Shown here piece after piece: positions 16,905 through 26,778 of a stretch of DNA of 62,189 bases. The stretch lies in contig CATNCS010000008.1 of NCBI GenBank assembly GCA_950097245.1, positions 1 to 62,189 of the forward strand, given 5' to 3'. A program made the translations under genes and the position numbers. Each line of letters starts with the position of its first letter. Position 1 is the stretch's first letter. Origin of the DNA: an uncultured Oscillospiraceae bacterium. GTDB lineage: Bacteria; Bacillota; Clostridia; Oscillospirales; Oscillospiraceae. Below the pieces are notes generated by a model that had not been told where the DNA came from, made no database searches, and worked only from the letters and a program-made list of their open reading frames with translations.

Positions 16905-16906
16905 AA

Positions 16907-18952
16907 ATGAGATTGAAAGGGATTCGGAGAGCTTTGGCACTGACCTTGTCGGCAACCCTGCTGCTGGCCTCCTGCGGGCCCAAAATGGCGGCCACCACCA
17001 TGCACCTGCGAAAGACGGAGGGGACAGTGGGTGTCTCCGACGGCGAGGGGAAAGAGGTAAAGCCCAAGGAGAAGCTGGGGCTGTACTCGGGCTACGGGGT
17101 GGACACAAAAAATGAGAGCTACGCCTGGATCGACCTGGACGAGGTGAAGCTGACCAAGCTGGACCAGGACAGCGAGATTGAGATCAAAAAAGAGGACAAG
17201 CGCCTGGAGATTGAGGTGCTGTCCGGGTCGCTGTTCTTCAACGTGACCGAGCCCCTGGCCGAGGACGAGACCATGGAGATTCGCACCTCCTCCATGATGG
17301 TGGGCATCCGGGGCACCTGCGGCTGGGTGGAGGTGCCCGACGGCGACCACCTGAACGTATTTATCCTGGAGGGCACTGTGGAGTGTGCCGTAGAGGATAC
17401 GGAGGGCAAAATTACCTCCGCCAGCGTCTCCGGGGGACAGTCGGCCCGCGTATCCGTCCGGGAGGAGGAGGCCCCCATCACCCTGGGGACCTTCGGAGAG
17501 TCGGGGGTGCCCGGCTTTGTTCTGAGGGAGCTGGAGGAGAAGGAGGACCTGTGCGGCCTGATTGAGGAGGCCTCCGGGCTGGATATACTGAACTGGGACC
17601 CCGCCGCCGAGCTGGCCGCCGGCCTGGAGGCCATCGGGTACCACGGCGACCCCGCCGCCTGCGCCATGACGGCGGAGCAGCGGGCGGCCTACGCCCAGGT
17701 CCTCCGGGAGGAGATCGGCCTGTCGGAATCCACTTTTACCCCATACAATGACGGGTACATCTCCAGCAGCCGGCCCGTCTGCTTTGCCGGACTGGTGGAC
17801 GTGGGCGGCGGCAACCCCGCGCTGATGTTTGGCAGCGCCATGGAGGTAACCGGCATCTTCGGTACGGAGCTCTGGGGAGCCACCGGCGGCACCAGCTGGG
17901 GCATCTGGCAGTTTGCCGACGGCCGGGCCGTCAAGCTGGACGGCCTGGACCGGACGGAGGTCTATCCGGACCACCTGTATGTGGGTGGCCACTATGTGGC
18001 CGACCCGGGAATTGAGGCCGGTGTCTACCCCTTTGAAAACGGGCGGATTGCCTCCTCCCCCAGCACCACCGCGAAGGACCAGTCGGAGTGGTACTGGCCT
18101 GAAACGCGCCCCGAGGAGCGGACCATTGACGGGCAGATTGTCACAGCGGAGCAGATCGACGCCTGGGCGGCCCGGTGGAGCCCCGGAAACTCCCTGGCGG
18201 GCTTCAGCCACGGCAGCGACGTGTCCGTCAACTTCTGGGGCCTGTCCCCGGCCCGGGATGTCCTCGACGTGCTGGAGGGGAACGGCTCCGCTCCCCGGGA
18301 GGAGAACGCCCCGGAGCGCACCATCGCCACCTACGACCCCAATACCCACATCCGCCGCACCACCCTGGACACAGGGAGCGACCCCATCGAGATTTACTTC
18401 GAGATTCCCGTCTTTGAGGAGGCCGGCGCGGGCTATCAAAAAATCAATGATTTCTTCCGGAACAGACAGGAGCAGTTTTTCGCCGGGGGCTTTGACGAGG
18501 AACGGCGGATAGCCCGGGAGTCGAATCCCTACAACGAGACCTACTTTGACTACTGGGAGGCCGGGGTTGTGAGCCAGACGGAGAAGCTGGTCTGCGTCCA
18601 GCTGGTAAACCAGTCCCACATGGGCGGCCCCCATCCCAATTCGGAGTGGGTGTCGTACACCTTCCGCGCCGACACCGGGGAGGCGCTCACCCTCACCCAG
18701 GCGGCGGACGGCTCCCCGGAGGAGATTGAGCAGTTCATGCTGTCCTATCTGTCCGGGCTGAACGCCGGGGAGTACGACGGACTGATAGATATGGATTTCT
18801 TCCAGGACTATGGGGCGGATGATTACACCTTCTATATAGAGGACGGCAGGATTTTTGTGGGCTTCAACCGGTATGAGGGGATCCCCTATTTTGCCGGTGA
18901 GCTCCCCGGTGTGGAGCTGCCCATGGGCCTGAAGGCGGAGCTGCGCGGATGA
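16907..18952 (+). CDS. FecR-domain lipoprotein 2 with DUF3298-like C-terminus
   Basis: 681 residues. Lipobox LLASC near residue 25, then the same FecR domain as the preceding protein (residues about 30-170), a middle region of unknown type (about 200-470), and a C-terminal segment (about 490-680) that looks like the DUF4163/DUF3298 pair of RsiV-type proteins (IPVFEEAGAGYQKINDFF; FYIEDGRIFVGFNRYE). RsiV-like domains bind extracellular ligands such as lysozyme, so this may be the ligand-sensing arm of the operon. It starts 2 bases after the first FecR gene. The RsiV likeness is a family-level guess. Confidence 0.8.
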   Translation: MRLKGIRRALALTLSATLLLASCGPKMAATTMHLRKTEGTVGVSDGEGKEVKPKEKLGLYSGYGVDTKNESYAWIDLDEVKLTKLDQDSEIEIKKEDKRLEIEVLSGSLFFNVTEPLAEDETMEIRTSSMMVGIRGTCGWVEVPDGDHLNVFILEGTVECAVEDTEGKITSASVSGGQSARVSVREEEAPITLGTFGESGVPGFVLRELEEKEDLCGLIEEASGLDILNWDPAAELAAGLEAIGYHGDPAACAMTAEQRAAYAQVLREEIGLSESTFTPYNDGYISSSRPVCFAGLVDVGGGNPALMFGSAMEVTGIFGTELWGATGGTSWGIWQFADGRAVKLDGLDRTEVYPDHLYVGGHYVADPGIEAGVYPFENGRIASSPSTTAKDQSEWYWPETRPEERTIDGQIVTAEQIDAWAARWSPGNSLAGFSHGSDVSVNFWGLSPARDVLDVLEGNGSAPREENAPERTIATYDPNTHIRRTTLDTGSDPIEIYFEIPVFEEAGAGYQKINDFFRNRQEQFFAGGFDEERRIARESNPYNETYFDYWEAGVVSQTEKLVCVQLVNQSHMGGPHPNSEWVSYTFRADTGEALTLTQAADGSPEEIEQFMLSYLSGLNAGEYDGLIDMDFFQDYGADDYTFYIEDGRIFVGFNRYEGIPYFAGELPGVELPMGLKAELRG

Positions 18953-18971
18953 GATGTAAGGGGGCGGAGCC

Positions 18972-20828
18972 TTGAAGACGCATAAAAAAATAAAGACCGC
19001 CCTGCTGGCCCTGGCCATCGCCGGGGGGCTGACCCTCCTGGCGGGGCTGGGGGTGCTGAAGCGGGCGGACCTGGCCCTCTCCGACGGGCTGTACCAGCGG
19101 CGGGAGCCCTCCGACGGGCAGATTGTCCTGGTGGGCATCGACCAGCGGGCCCTGGAGGAGATCGGCCCCTACAGCCAGTGGAGCCGGGAGGTCTTCGCCC
19201 GGGCGTTGGACTGGCTGAACCAGTCGGAGGACTGCCGGCCGGCGGTGATCGGCCTGGATGTGCTCTTCGCCGGCCAGTCCGACCCGGACGCGGACGCCCG
19301 CCTGGCCCGGGCCGCCGGGCGGTACGGCAACGTGGTGACCGCCTGCGCCGCCGAGTTCGGCAGCGCCCTGGTGGGCCGGGGGGACGGGGACTATGACCTG
19401 GACACCTTCTCCGTGGTGGCCTTCGACCGGCCCTATCGGAGCCTGGCGGCTGCGGCGGACCAGGGCCATATCAACGCCATGCAGGACGGGGACGGCATCC
19501 TGCGCCACCACCTGCTCCGGCTGGAGCTGTCCGACGGGACCTGGGTGCCCTCCCTGGCCCTGGCCGTGGCAGAGAAGTACCGGCAGGAGAGGGGCCAGGA
19601 GCCCGTGGACCTTCCGCCGGTCAGCGGGAGGGGATTCTGGTATCTGCCCTTCTGCGGCGCCCCGGGGGACTTTGACCAGTCCATCTCCATCGCAGACCTG
19701 CTGTCAGGGGAGCGGGACCCGGCGTACTTCGCGGGAAAGATTGTCCTCATCGGCCCCTACGCCTCGGGCCTTCAGGACAGCTACATGACGGCGATTGACC
19801 ACGCACGGCCCATGTACGGGGTGGAGTTCCAGGCCAATGCCATCCAGGCCCTGCTGTGGGGGAGCTATAAGCGAGAGGTGGGGGACCTCCCCCAGCTGGC
19901 CCTCCTCTTTGTCCTGCTGCTGGCCGCCCTGGCCGGCTTCTGGCGCAGGCCGGTGAAGTGGTCCACCGCCCTGTGGGCCCTGATGTGCGGAGGCTGGGTA
20001 CTGCTGTGCCTGGGGGCGGCCGCCGGGGGCTGGCTGCTCCATGTGCTGTGGGTGCCGGCGGGGGTGACCGTTCTGTATGCCGGCTGTCTGGCCTTCAACT
20101 ACCTCCAGGCCGCCCTGGAGCGGCGGCGGGTGACCAACACCTTTAAGCGGTATGTGGCGCCTGAAATTGTCAACAGGCTGCTGGAGGACGACAGGGCCCT
20201 GGCCCTGGGGGGCGTCTCCGCCACCATCGCGGTGCTCTTTGTGGATATCCGGGGCTTTACCGCCATGTCCGAGCAGCTGGAGCCGGAGCAGGTGGTGGGG
20301 ATTCTCAACCGGTACCTCACCTTTATCGCCCGGTGCATCCTGGAAAACGGCGGCACCCTGGACAAATTTGTGGGGGACGAGGCCATGGCCTTCTGGGGCG
20401 CGCCCCTGGAGCAGGAGGACTGCGCCCTGTCCGCCGCCCGGGCCGCCATGGACATGGTACATGGGATGCCCGCCCTGTGCCGGGAGCTGGAGGCGGAGTT
20501 TGGCCGCGCCATCACCTACGGCGTGGGCATCCACCTGGGCAGAGCGGTGGTGGGCAACGTGGGCTGTCCCCAGCGCATGGACTACACCGCCATCGGAGAC
20601 ACGGTGAACACCGCCGCACGCCTCCAGGGGGCCGCCCCCGGCGGGACCGTCTATATCTCCCGGGCCATGGCCGACGCCCTGGAGGGCCGCATCCGGGCCG
20701 TCCCTCTGCCCGAGCCGCTGAGCCTGAAGGGCAAGGAGGGGGGCTTTGAGGCGCTGACACTGAACGAAATATTGGAGCCCGCCGGGCCGGCTGGGGGACG
20801 CAGTCCCTCCAGCCCCGCAGCCAGGTAA
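18972..20828 (+). CDS. CHASE2-domain class III adenylate cyclase
   Basis: 618 residues; starts at TTG 18972, the only start near the ribosome site and membrane anchor (no in-frame ATG for about 160 codons). An N-terminal helix precedes an extracellular CHASE2 domain (about 35-300), then three helices (about 305-390) and a catalytic domain (about 400-590). Catalytic residues visible: Asp425 in FVDIRGF, Lys465 and Asp469 in DKFVGDE, Thr539, Asn546 and Arg550 in DYTAIGDTVNTAAR. Lys with Thr at the base-recognition positions fits a class IIIb adenylate cyclase. Last gene of the operon, 19 bp after FecR 2. It should turn an outside signal into cAMP. Confidence 0.9.
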   Translation: MKTHKKIKTALLALAIAGGLTLLAGLGVLKRADLALSDGLYQRREPSDGQIVLVGIDQRALEEIGPYSQWSREVFARALDWLNQSEDCRPAVIGLDVLFAGQSDPDADARLARAAGRYGNVVTACAAEFGSALVGRGDGDYDLDTFSVVAFDRPYRSLAAAADQGHINAMQDGDGILRHHLLRLELSDGTWVPSLALAVAEKYRQERGQEPVDLPPVSGRGFWYLPFCGAPGDFDQSISIADLLSGERDPAYFAGKIVLIGPYASGLQDSYMTAIDHARPMYGVEFQANAIQALLWGSYKREVGDLPQLALLFVLLLAALAGFWRRPVKWSTALWALMCGGWVLLCLGAAAGGWLLHVLWVPAGVTVLYAGCLAFNYLQAALERRRVTNTFKRYVAPEIVNRLLEDDRALALGGVSATIAVLFVDIRGFTAMSEQLEPEQVVGILNRYLTFIARCILENGGTLDKFVGDEAMAFWGAPLEQEDCALSAARAAMDMVHGMPALCRELEAEFGRAITYGVGIHLGRAVVGNVGCPQRMDYTAIGDTVNTAARLQGAAPGGTVYISRAMADALEGRIRAVPLPEPLSLKGKEGGFEALTLNEILEPAGPAGGRSPSSPAAR

Positions 20829-20881
20829 AAGGGGCCGGCGCTTATATGCCTGATGGGTGGACATGTGTTGTGAGATTCACC

Positions 20882-20902
20882 AAAGGGCAGCAGCGGCCCT
20901 TT
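20882..20902 (+). terminator. weak hairpin after the cyclase gene
   Basis: AAAGGGC / GCCCTTT arms with a 7-base loop, followed by an A/T-rich stretch. The rest of 20829-21030 holds the leader of the ABC operon, with CAAAC-GATAT-GTTTG (20931-20945) as a small operator-like dyad and a GAGGGG ribosome site. Confidence 0.45.
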
Positions 20903-21030
20903 TAAATATTTGTACGATATTTTTTCCAATCAAACGATATGTTTGGTATCGGGGGCAGGGCGAAAGTACTAAAATATTTATATGGTAAAAGGGTGAATTA
21001 TACAAAATATGCAAAGAGGGGCTGATACAT

Positions 21031-22176
21031 ATGAGCGTAACCATTTCCATCCGCCACGCGGTCAAGCGCTACGGCAGCGTGACTGTGATTCCTGATCTCT
21101 CCGTCAATATCCGGGAGGGGGAGCTGTTTACCCTTCTGGGCCCCTCCGGCTGCGGAAAGACCACCCTGCTGCGGATGATCGCGGGCTTCAACTCCATCGA
21201 GGGCGGCGAGTTCCGCTTCAACGACAGGATCATCAACGACATGGAGCCGGGCAAGCGGGATATCGGCATGGTCTTTCAGAACTACGCCATCTTCCCCAAC
21301 CTCTCGGTGCGGAAGAACGTGGAGTTCGGCCTGAAGTACAAGCACATGTCCAGAGAGGATATGCGGCGGGAGACGGACCGGTTCCTCCAGCTGGTCCACG
21401 TGGACCAGTACGCCGACCGGATGCCCGAGCGGCTGTCCGGCGGCCAGCAGCAGCGGGTGGCCCTGGCCCGGGCCCTGGTGATTCAGCCCGACGTGCTGCT
21501 GATGGATGAGCCCCTGTCCAACCTGGACGCCAAGCTCCGGGTGGAGATGCGCACCGTCATCAAAAACATCCAGAAGCAGGTGGGCATCACCACCGTCTAC
21601 GTCACCCACGACCAGGAGGAGGCCATGGCCATCTCCGACCGGATCGCCGTCATGAAGGACGGGGTCATCCACCACTGCGGCGAGCCCAAGAACATCTACC
21701 AGCGCCCCGCCGACCTCTTTGTGGCCACCTTCATCGGCAAATCCAACCTCATCGACGCCAGGCTGAAGGCGGCGGGCGGCAGGGCTGTGCTGGCCTTTAA
21801 AAACGGCTATGAGACAGAAATTCCCGGGGTGCGGGAGGAGGAGCTGCGGGACCGGGACGTCACCGTTTCCATCCGCCCGGAGGAGCTGCTGGTCCAGCTC
21901 TACGGCAAGGATTCCAGCCCTGCCGGGCTGAAGGCCACCATTAAGGACAGCGTCTTCCTGGGCTCCAACACCCATTACTTTGTGGAGCTGGAGACGGGGG
22001 AGGATGTGGAGATCATCCAGGAGTCGGAGATCGACTCCATCATCCCCCCGGGCAGCGAGGTCAACCTGACCCTGAAGGCCCAGAAGGTCAACCTCTTTGA
22101 CCCGGAGACCACCCTCAGCCTGATGAAGGGCGTGAAGAACAGCACCGATCTCCCGGCAGGGAGGGATGGGCAATGA
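21031..22176 (+). CDS. ABC transporter ATP-binding protein, iron(III)/polyamine type
   Basis: 381 residues. Walker A GPSGCGKTT (about residue 37), Q-loop FQNYAIFPN, signature LSGGQQQRVALARAL (about 136-150), Walker B VLLMDEPLSNLDAKLR and switch His in YVTHDQEEA are all present. A C-terminal TOBE-like domain (about 240-365) places it in the FbpC/PotA/UgpC group. It couples by a 4-base overlap to the permease and forms, with the binding protein at 23863, a complete importer. Confidence 0.9.
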   Translation: MSVTISIRHAVKRYGSVTVIPDLSVNIREGELFTLLGPSGCGKTTLLRMIAGFNSIEGGEFRFNDRIINDMEPGKRDIGMVFQNYAIFPNLSVRKNVEFGLKYKHMSREDMRRETDRFLQLVHVDQYADRMPERLSGGQQQRVALARALVIQPDVLLMDEPLSNLDAKLRVEMRTVIKNIQKQVGITTVYVTHDQEEAMAISDRIAVMKDGVIHHCGEPKNIYQRPADLFVATFIGKSNLIDARLKAAGGRAVLAFKNGYETEIPGVREEELRDRDVTVSIRPEELLVQLYGKDSSPAGLKATIKDSVFLGSNTHYFVELETGEDVEIIQESEIDSIIPPGSEVNLTLKAQKVNLFDPETTLSLMKGVKNSTDLPAGRDGQ

Positions 22177-23822
22177 GCGTGAGCAAGAGACGCCTTGACT
22201 TCTGGAGCCTGGTCTCCTGGGTCCTGCTGCTGATCTTTCTGGTCTTTCTGGTCTACCCGGTGGGCCGGCTGCTGATTGAGGCGGTTTATACCAACGGCCA
22301 GTTCTCCGGCGACGCCTTCCAGAAGTTCTTCAGCAAGCCCAACTACTACAACACCATCTTCAACAGCACAAAAATCGCCATCTGCGTGATGGCGGCCAGC
22401 CTGATTCTGGGCATCCCCTTCGCCTACTTCTACACCTTCTATCAGCTGAAGGGGCGCAAGATTCTCTTTGTGCTGTGCCTGCTGTGCACCATGTCCGCCC
22501 CCTTTATCGGGGCCTACGCCTGGATTCTGCTCATGGGCAACTCGGGCATCCTCACCCAGATGCTCAAGTCCATCGGCATCACCGGCCTGTCCATCTACGG
22601 ATTCGGGGGCATTGTCTTCGTCCAGACCCTGAAGCTCTTCCCCCTGGTGGTCATCTACATGAACGGCGCCTTCCGGGACATTGACAACTCCCTGCTGGAG
22701 GCCGCCGAGAGCATGGGCTGCAAGGGGGTGGACCGGTTCAAGCGGGTCATTATGGCCCTCACCATGCCCACCATCCTGGCCGCCGCCCTGCTGGTATTCA
22801 TGCGGTCCTTCGCCGACTTCGGCACGCCGGTGCTCATCGGCCGGGGGTACAGCACCTTCCCGGTGCTCATCTACAACTCCTACCTGGGCGAGAACGGCAC
22901 CGACTACCACTTTGCCGCAGCGGTGAGCGTCATCGCCGTGCTGGTGACGGCGGTTATCTTCCTGATTCAGCGCTTCGCCTCCAACCGGTTCAAGTTCACC
23001 ATCAGCGCCCTGCACCCCATCGCCCCCAGGGAGGCATCCGGGCTGAAAGGGGTTCTGATGCACCTGTACTGCTACATCCTGGTGGGGGTGGCCCTGCTGC
23101 CCCAGATTTACATCGTGAACATGTCCTTCCGCAACTACCGCAACGCGGTGCTCCAGCCCGGCTACTCCCTGGTCAACTACAGGAAGGCCCTGGAGAAGAT
23201 GCTGGTCCGGTCCATCGGCAACACCCTGATCGTCAGCGTGGCCGCCCTGGCCATCATCCTGGTCATCGCCATTCTCATCGCCTACCTGGTGGTCCGCCGG
23301 AGCAACGTGCTCACCAACACCATCGACACCGTGTCCATGCTGCCCTACATCATGCCCGGCTCGGTGATCGGCATCGCCCTGGTGGTGGCCTTCTCCCGCA
23401 AGCCCCTGGTGCTCACCGGCGGCCTGCTCATTATGACCATCGCTCTGGCCATCCGCCGTATGCCCTTCACCAGCCGGTCGGCCACCGCCGCCATGATGAA
23501 AATACCCATCTCCATCGAGGAGGCCGCCCTCAGCCTGGGCGCCCCCAAGCTGGAGGCCTTTGTGAAGATCACAGTGCCTATGATGAGCAGCGGCATCATC
23601 TCCGGGGCGGTGCTCAGCTTCGTGTCCATCATCACCGAGATGTCCTCCGGGGTGATCCTGTACAACAACAGCACCATCACCCTGACCATCGGCACCTACT
23701 CCTGCATCACCAGCGGCGTCTACGGGGTGGCCGCCGTCTTTGCCACCATCACCATGGTGGTCACGGTAATCTGCCTGGCCCTGTATCTGAAATTCACCAG
23801 GCTGGAAGACGTGCGTATGTAA
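22173..23822 (+). CDS. ABC transporter permease, fused two-domain (FbpB type)
   Basis: 549 residues with about twelve transmembrane helices arranged as two homologous halves. Each half has an EAA-type loop (LLEAAESMGCKGVDRF at about residue 173; IEEAALSLGAPKLEAF at about 450). This fused layout is typical of iron(III), thiamine and phosphonate importers. Located in the cell membrane between the ATPase and binding-protein genes. Confidence 0.9.
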   Translation: MSVSKRRLDFWSLVSWVLLLIFLVFLVYPVGRLLIEAVYTNGQFSGDAFQKFFSKPNYYNTIFNSTKIAICVMAASLILGIPFAYFYTFYQLKGRKILFVLCLLCTMSAPFIGAYAWILLMGNSGILTQMLKSIGITGLSIYGFGGIVFVQTLKLFPLVVIYMNGAFRDIDNSLLEAAESMGCKGVDRFKRVIMALTMPTILAAALLVFMRSFADFGTPVLIGRGYSTFPVLIYNSYLGENGTDYHFAAAVSVIAVLVTAVIFLIQRFASNRFKFTISALHPIAPREASGLKGVLMHLYCYILVGVALLPQIYIVNMSFRNYRNAVLQPGYSLVNYRKALEKMLVRSIGNTLIVSVAALAIILVIAILIAYLVVRRSNVLTNTIDTVSMLPYIMPGSVIGIALVVAFSRKPLVLTGGLLIMTIALAIRRMPFTSRSATAAMMKIPISIEEAALSLGAPKLEAFVKITVPMMSSGIISGAVLSFVSIITEMSSGVILYNNSTITLTIGTYSCITSGVYGVAAVFATITMVVTVICLALYLKFTRLEDVRM

Positions 23823-23862
23823 CGAAAGTTTACATAAAACAAAAATGAAAGGACGAAATGAA

Positions 23863-24975
23863 ATGAAAAAACTCACTGCCTTGTTCCTTGCCATGGCCAT
23901 GACTCTGTCTCTGGCCGCCTGCGGCGGCGGCGGAAACACCAGCACCCCCTCCGGCTCCAAGAGCACGCCCCCTGCCGCCTCCAATCCCGGCAGCTCCGCC
24001 CCCGCCGGGGAGGACCGCCCCTACTACGTCCGGGACGCCAGCGAGGTCACCGGCACCATCACCATCTACACCACCATCGGCGAGACCGAGCAGGATGCCC
24101 TGAAGTCCCTGTGGACCAAGTACTACCCCGACTGTAAGATGGAGATCCAGTCCGACTCTGTGGGCACCCTGGCCACCCGTATCCGCAGCGACGAGTCCTG
24201 CGACGCCGACGTGGTCATCGGCGGCATGTTCGCCGCCGACGGCACCACCTACCACGACATTCTCCAGCCCTACACCGCCGCCTGCGACAAAGAGCAGATG
24301 TACCACGATCCCGCGGGCTACTACACCTTCTACGACGTGCAGCTCATGTGCCTGGTGGTCAACCCCGACCTGCGGGACCAGCTGGGCGTGAAGATTGAGA
24401 GCTACGACGACCTGCTCCAGCCTGAGCTGTCCGGCAAGATCATTCTGGCCGCCCCCGACGCCGCCTCCTCCGGCTGGCGCCAGCTCCAGACCATCCTGGC
24501 CACCAAGGGCGACAAGTTCGACGACGACAAGGGCTGGGACTACATCGCTAAGCTGCTGCCCAACTGCTTCTCCACCACCTCCTCCAAGGACGTGTACAAC
24601 CTGGTTATCAACGGCGAGTACGTGGTGGGCCTGTCCTATGAGTCCGGCGTGGTGGCCCAGATCAAGGACGGCGCTCCCGTGGAGTGCGTCTATATGACCG
24701 AGGGCAACACCGCCATGGCCGGCGGCGCCGCCATCACCAAGAACGCCCCCAACCTGCCCGCCGCCCAGGCCATGATGGACCTGCTCAGCTCCGCCGAGTT
24801 CCAGAACGCCCGGGCCACCATCGCCTCCGGCCGGGGCTCCAACGGCACCTGCGACCTGGGCGACCTGCCCAGCCAGGATACCATGACCATGGTGGACCTG
24901 GACTTCGAGTATCTGACCGCCAACAAGGAGGCCATCCTGACCAAGTGGAACGACCTGGTGGCCTCCATCGGCTAA
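23863..24975 (+). CDS. ABC transporter substrate-binding lipoprotein, iron(III)-like
   Basis: 370 residues. The ATG at 23863 is preferred over the in-frame ATG at 23845, because AAAGGA lies 9 bases before it and the signal peptide MKKLTALFLAMAMTLSLAAC begins there. The lipobox ends at Cys20. A Ser/Pro linker leads into a family-1 periplasmic-type binding domain (ITIYTTIGETEQDALKSLW; DADVVIGG). Similar proteins bind ferric iron, but also phosphonates or sugar phosphates, so the substrate is uncertain. The YesM/YesN pair downstream suggests that uptake is linked to signal sensing. Confidence 0.85.
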   Translation: MKKLTALFLAMAMTLSLAACGGGGNTSTPSGSKSTPPAASNPGSSAPAGEDRPYYVRDASEVTGTITIYTTIGETEQDALKSLWTKYYPDCKMEIQSDSVGTLATRIRSDESCDADVVIGGMFAADGTTYHDILQPYTAACDKEQMYHDPAGYYTFYDVQLMCLVVNPDLRDQLGVKIESYDDLLQPELSGKIILAAPDAASSGWRQLQTILATKGDKFDDDKGWDYIAKLLPNCFSTTSSKDVYNLVINGEYVVGLSYESGVVAQIKDGAPVECVYMTEGNTAMAGGAAITKNAPNLPAAQAMMDLLSSAEFQNARATIASGRGSNGTCDLGDLPSQDTMTMVDLDFEYLTANKEAILTKWNDLVASIG

Positions 24976-25010
24976 GATTTTTCAAAATCCTCAGAGCGGA
25001 AATCACCGCG

Positions 25011-25040
25011 GGGGAGGGCTGCGGCCCTCCTCCCATTTTA
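25011..25040 (+). terminator. hairpin between ABC genes and sensor kinase
   Basis: GGGGAGGGC and GCCCTCCTCCC arms around TGCG, followed by ATTTTAAT. Probably a partial terminator; a TATGAT box at 25059-25064 may start the kinase transcript. Confidence 0.55.
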
Positions 25041-25087
25041 ATATAGCCAAAAATCTGATATGATACAGGGGCGGAGGAGGGCTGTCA

Positions 25088-26776
25088 ATGCCGGACATAC
25101 ACAACGAGCGCCGCTTTCAGAAAAAGCTGCGGGACATAGTCAGAAAGTACATTGTGCTGGTGGCGCTGGTGTGTACCGCCCTGTTTGTGGCGGGCCAGTT
25201 TGCGGTGCTCATGGTCTCCAACCAGACCAACGCCGTCCGCCACCTGGAGCAGCTGGAGGAGAGCCTGCTGTTTTTCGACAGCCAGAGCCGGGATTTTTTA
25301 GACCGGCGGGAGACGCTGGACACCGCCCGGGGAATCATCCTGGAGAACAGCCGGGAGGCGGCAGAGCGGATGCAGAGCGCCTTCTGGCAGTTCGGGGAGC
25401 GGTGCGGCATCAGCAGCGAGATTCTGATTATCAACCGGGAGCAGGAGATTCTCTACACCTCCTTCAGCGAGCGGCGGCTCAGCTCCTACCTGGTGAACTA
25501 CAACAGCGCCATCTGCTACAACGCCAAAAACACCGGCACCGACGATGTCTACCGGGCCGTCTACTACGACCAGGGGGACTACGCCGACGTGCTCTATGTC
25601 AAGCCCGTCCGGGCCGGCGGGGAGATTGCCGGCTATGTCTCTGTGTTCCTGTCCGGCAGCTCCTGGAACTTCTACCTCTCAGAGGGAAACTTCGACGGCG
25701 TGATCACCGACCTGCGGAACAACGCCATGTATGTCAGCAAGCCCGGCCTGCTGGGGGGCGGCAACAAGTTCTTCTGCGGGCGAGGGGGCGTCTGGCACAG
25801 CGAAACAGGGCGATACTGGGTGGCGTCCAAGTATCTGCCCCAGCAGTCTGCTGTGATCTACTCCCTGGTCTACTATCCCCCCAACGACGGCATCTGGGTG
25901 GGAATTCTGATTCTGCTGGCCGTCAGCGTGGCCTGGTACTGGATCGCCATGTGGATCAGCCGCACCATGGCGGCCAAAAATGCCGCCTCAGTTGAGACGC
26001 TGGTGGAGGAGATTCACCTGGTCCGGGAGGACCCGGAGCACCGCATCCAGCTGCACACCGCCGATGAGTTTGAGGATGTGGGCGGCCAGATCAACGAGCT
26101 GCTGGAGCACATCATGTATCTGAACCGGCGCAACGAGGAGCTCATCGACCTGAACGCCCGCATCGAGTTCCAGCAGCTCACCGAGCAGATCAACCCCCAC
26201 TTTCTCTACAACACCCTGGAGACCATCCGCAATCTGGTGGTGTTCGACGCCCCCAAGGCGGAGGAGCTGATTATCGACCTGACAGATATCCTCCGGTACA
26301 GCGTGGACACCTCCCGGCAGGATGTCCTCCTCCAGGAGGATATGGAGTATCTGTATCAGTACCTGAACATCCAGGGCTGCCGGTTTGGGGAGCGGCTGCG
26401 CTGGCAGGTGGACCTGGACCCGGCGTGCGGCGGGTGCCATGTGCCCAAGCTGCTGATTCAGCCCATTGTGGAAAACAGCATCAAATACGGCTTTCAGAAG
26501 AAAATGGAGCTGAACATCTCCATTGCGGGACGGGTGGAGGACGGCGTGCTGCGCATCAGTGTATCGGACGACGGGGGCGGGATGGAGCCGGAAAAGGCCC
26601 GTGTGCTGGAGGAAAAGCTGGCCTCTCCCGACAACCGCTCCCGCTCCATCGGCCTGTATAACCTGTCCCGCCGGCTCTGCCTGCGGTATGGGGACCGGAG
26701 CGGCCTGCTGATAAAAAACAGCCCCAATCGGGGCTTTCAGGTGCATATCAGTGTCCAGCAGAGAGAGGTGGAGTAA
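25088..26776 (+). CDS. sensor histidine kinase, YesM/LytS type
   Basis: 562 residues. One transmembrane helix near residues 18-38, an extracytoplasmic sensing part to about 270, a second helix (GIWVGILILLAVSVAWYWIA), a HAMP-like linker, the phosphoacceptor His371 in QINPHFLYNTLETI, and an ATPase domain with N-box PIVENSIKYG and G-box VSDDGGGM. Such kinases often sense carbohydrates or the occupancy of a nearby binding protein. The response-regulator gene follows after 2 bases. Probably reads the state of the ABC importer encoded just upstream. Confidence 0.9.
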   Translation: MPDIHNERRFQKKLRDIVRKYIVLVALVCTALFVAGQFAVLMVSNQTNAVRHLEQLEESLLFFDSQSRDFLDRRETLDTARGIILENSREAAERMQSAFWQFGERCGISSEILIINREQEILYTSFSERRLSSYLVNYNSAICYNAKNTGTDDVYRAVYYDQGDYADVLYVKPVRAGGEIAGYVSVFLSGSSWNFYLSEGNFDGVITDLRNNAMYVSKPGLLGGGNKFFCGRGGVWHSETGRYWVASKYLPQQSAVIYSLVYYPPNDGIWVGILILLAVSVAWYWIAMWISRTMAAKNAASVETLVEEIHLVREDPEHRIQLHTADEFEDVGGQINELLEHIMYLNRRNEELIDLNARIEFQQLTEQINPHFLYNTLETIRNLVVFDAPKAEELIIDLTDILRYSVDTSRQDVLLQEDMEYLYQYLNIQGCRFGERLRWQVDLDPACGGCHVPKLLIQPIVENSIKYGFQKKMELNISIAGRVEDGVLRISVSDDGGGMEPEKARVLEEKLASPDNRSRSIGLYNLSRRLCLRYGDRSGLLIKNSPNRGFQVHISVQQREVE

Positions 26777-26778
26777 TC

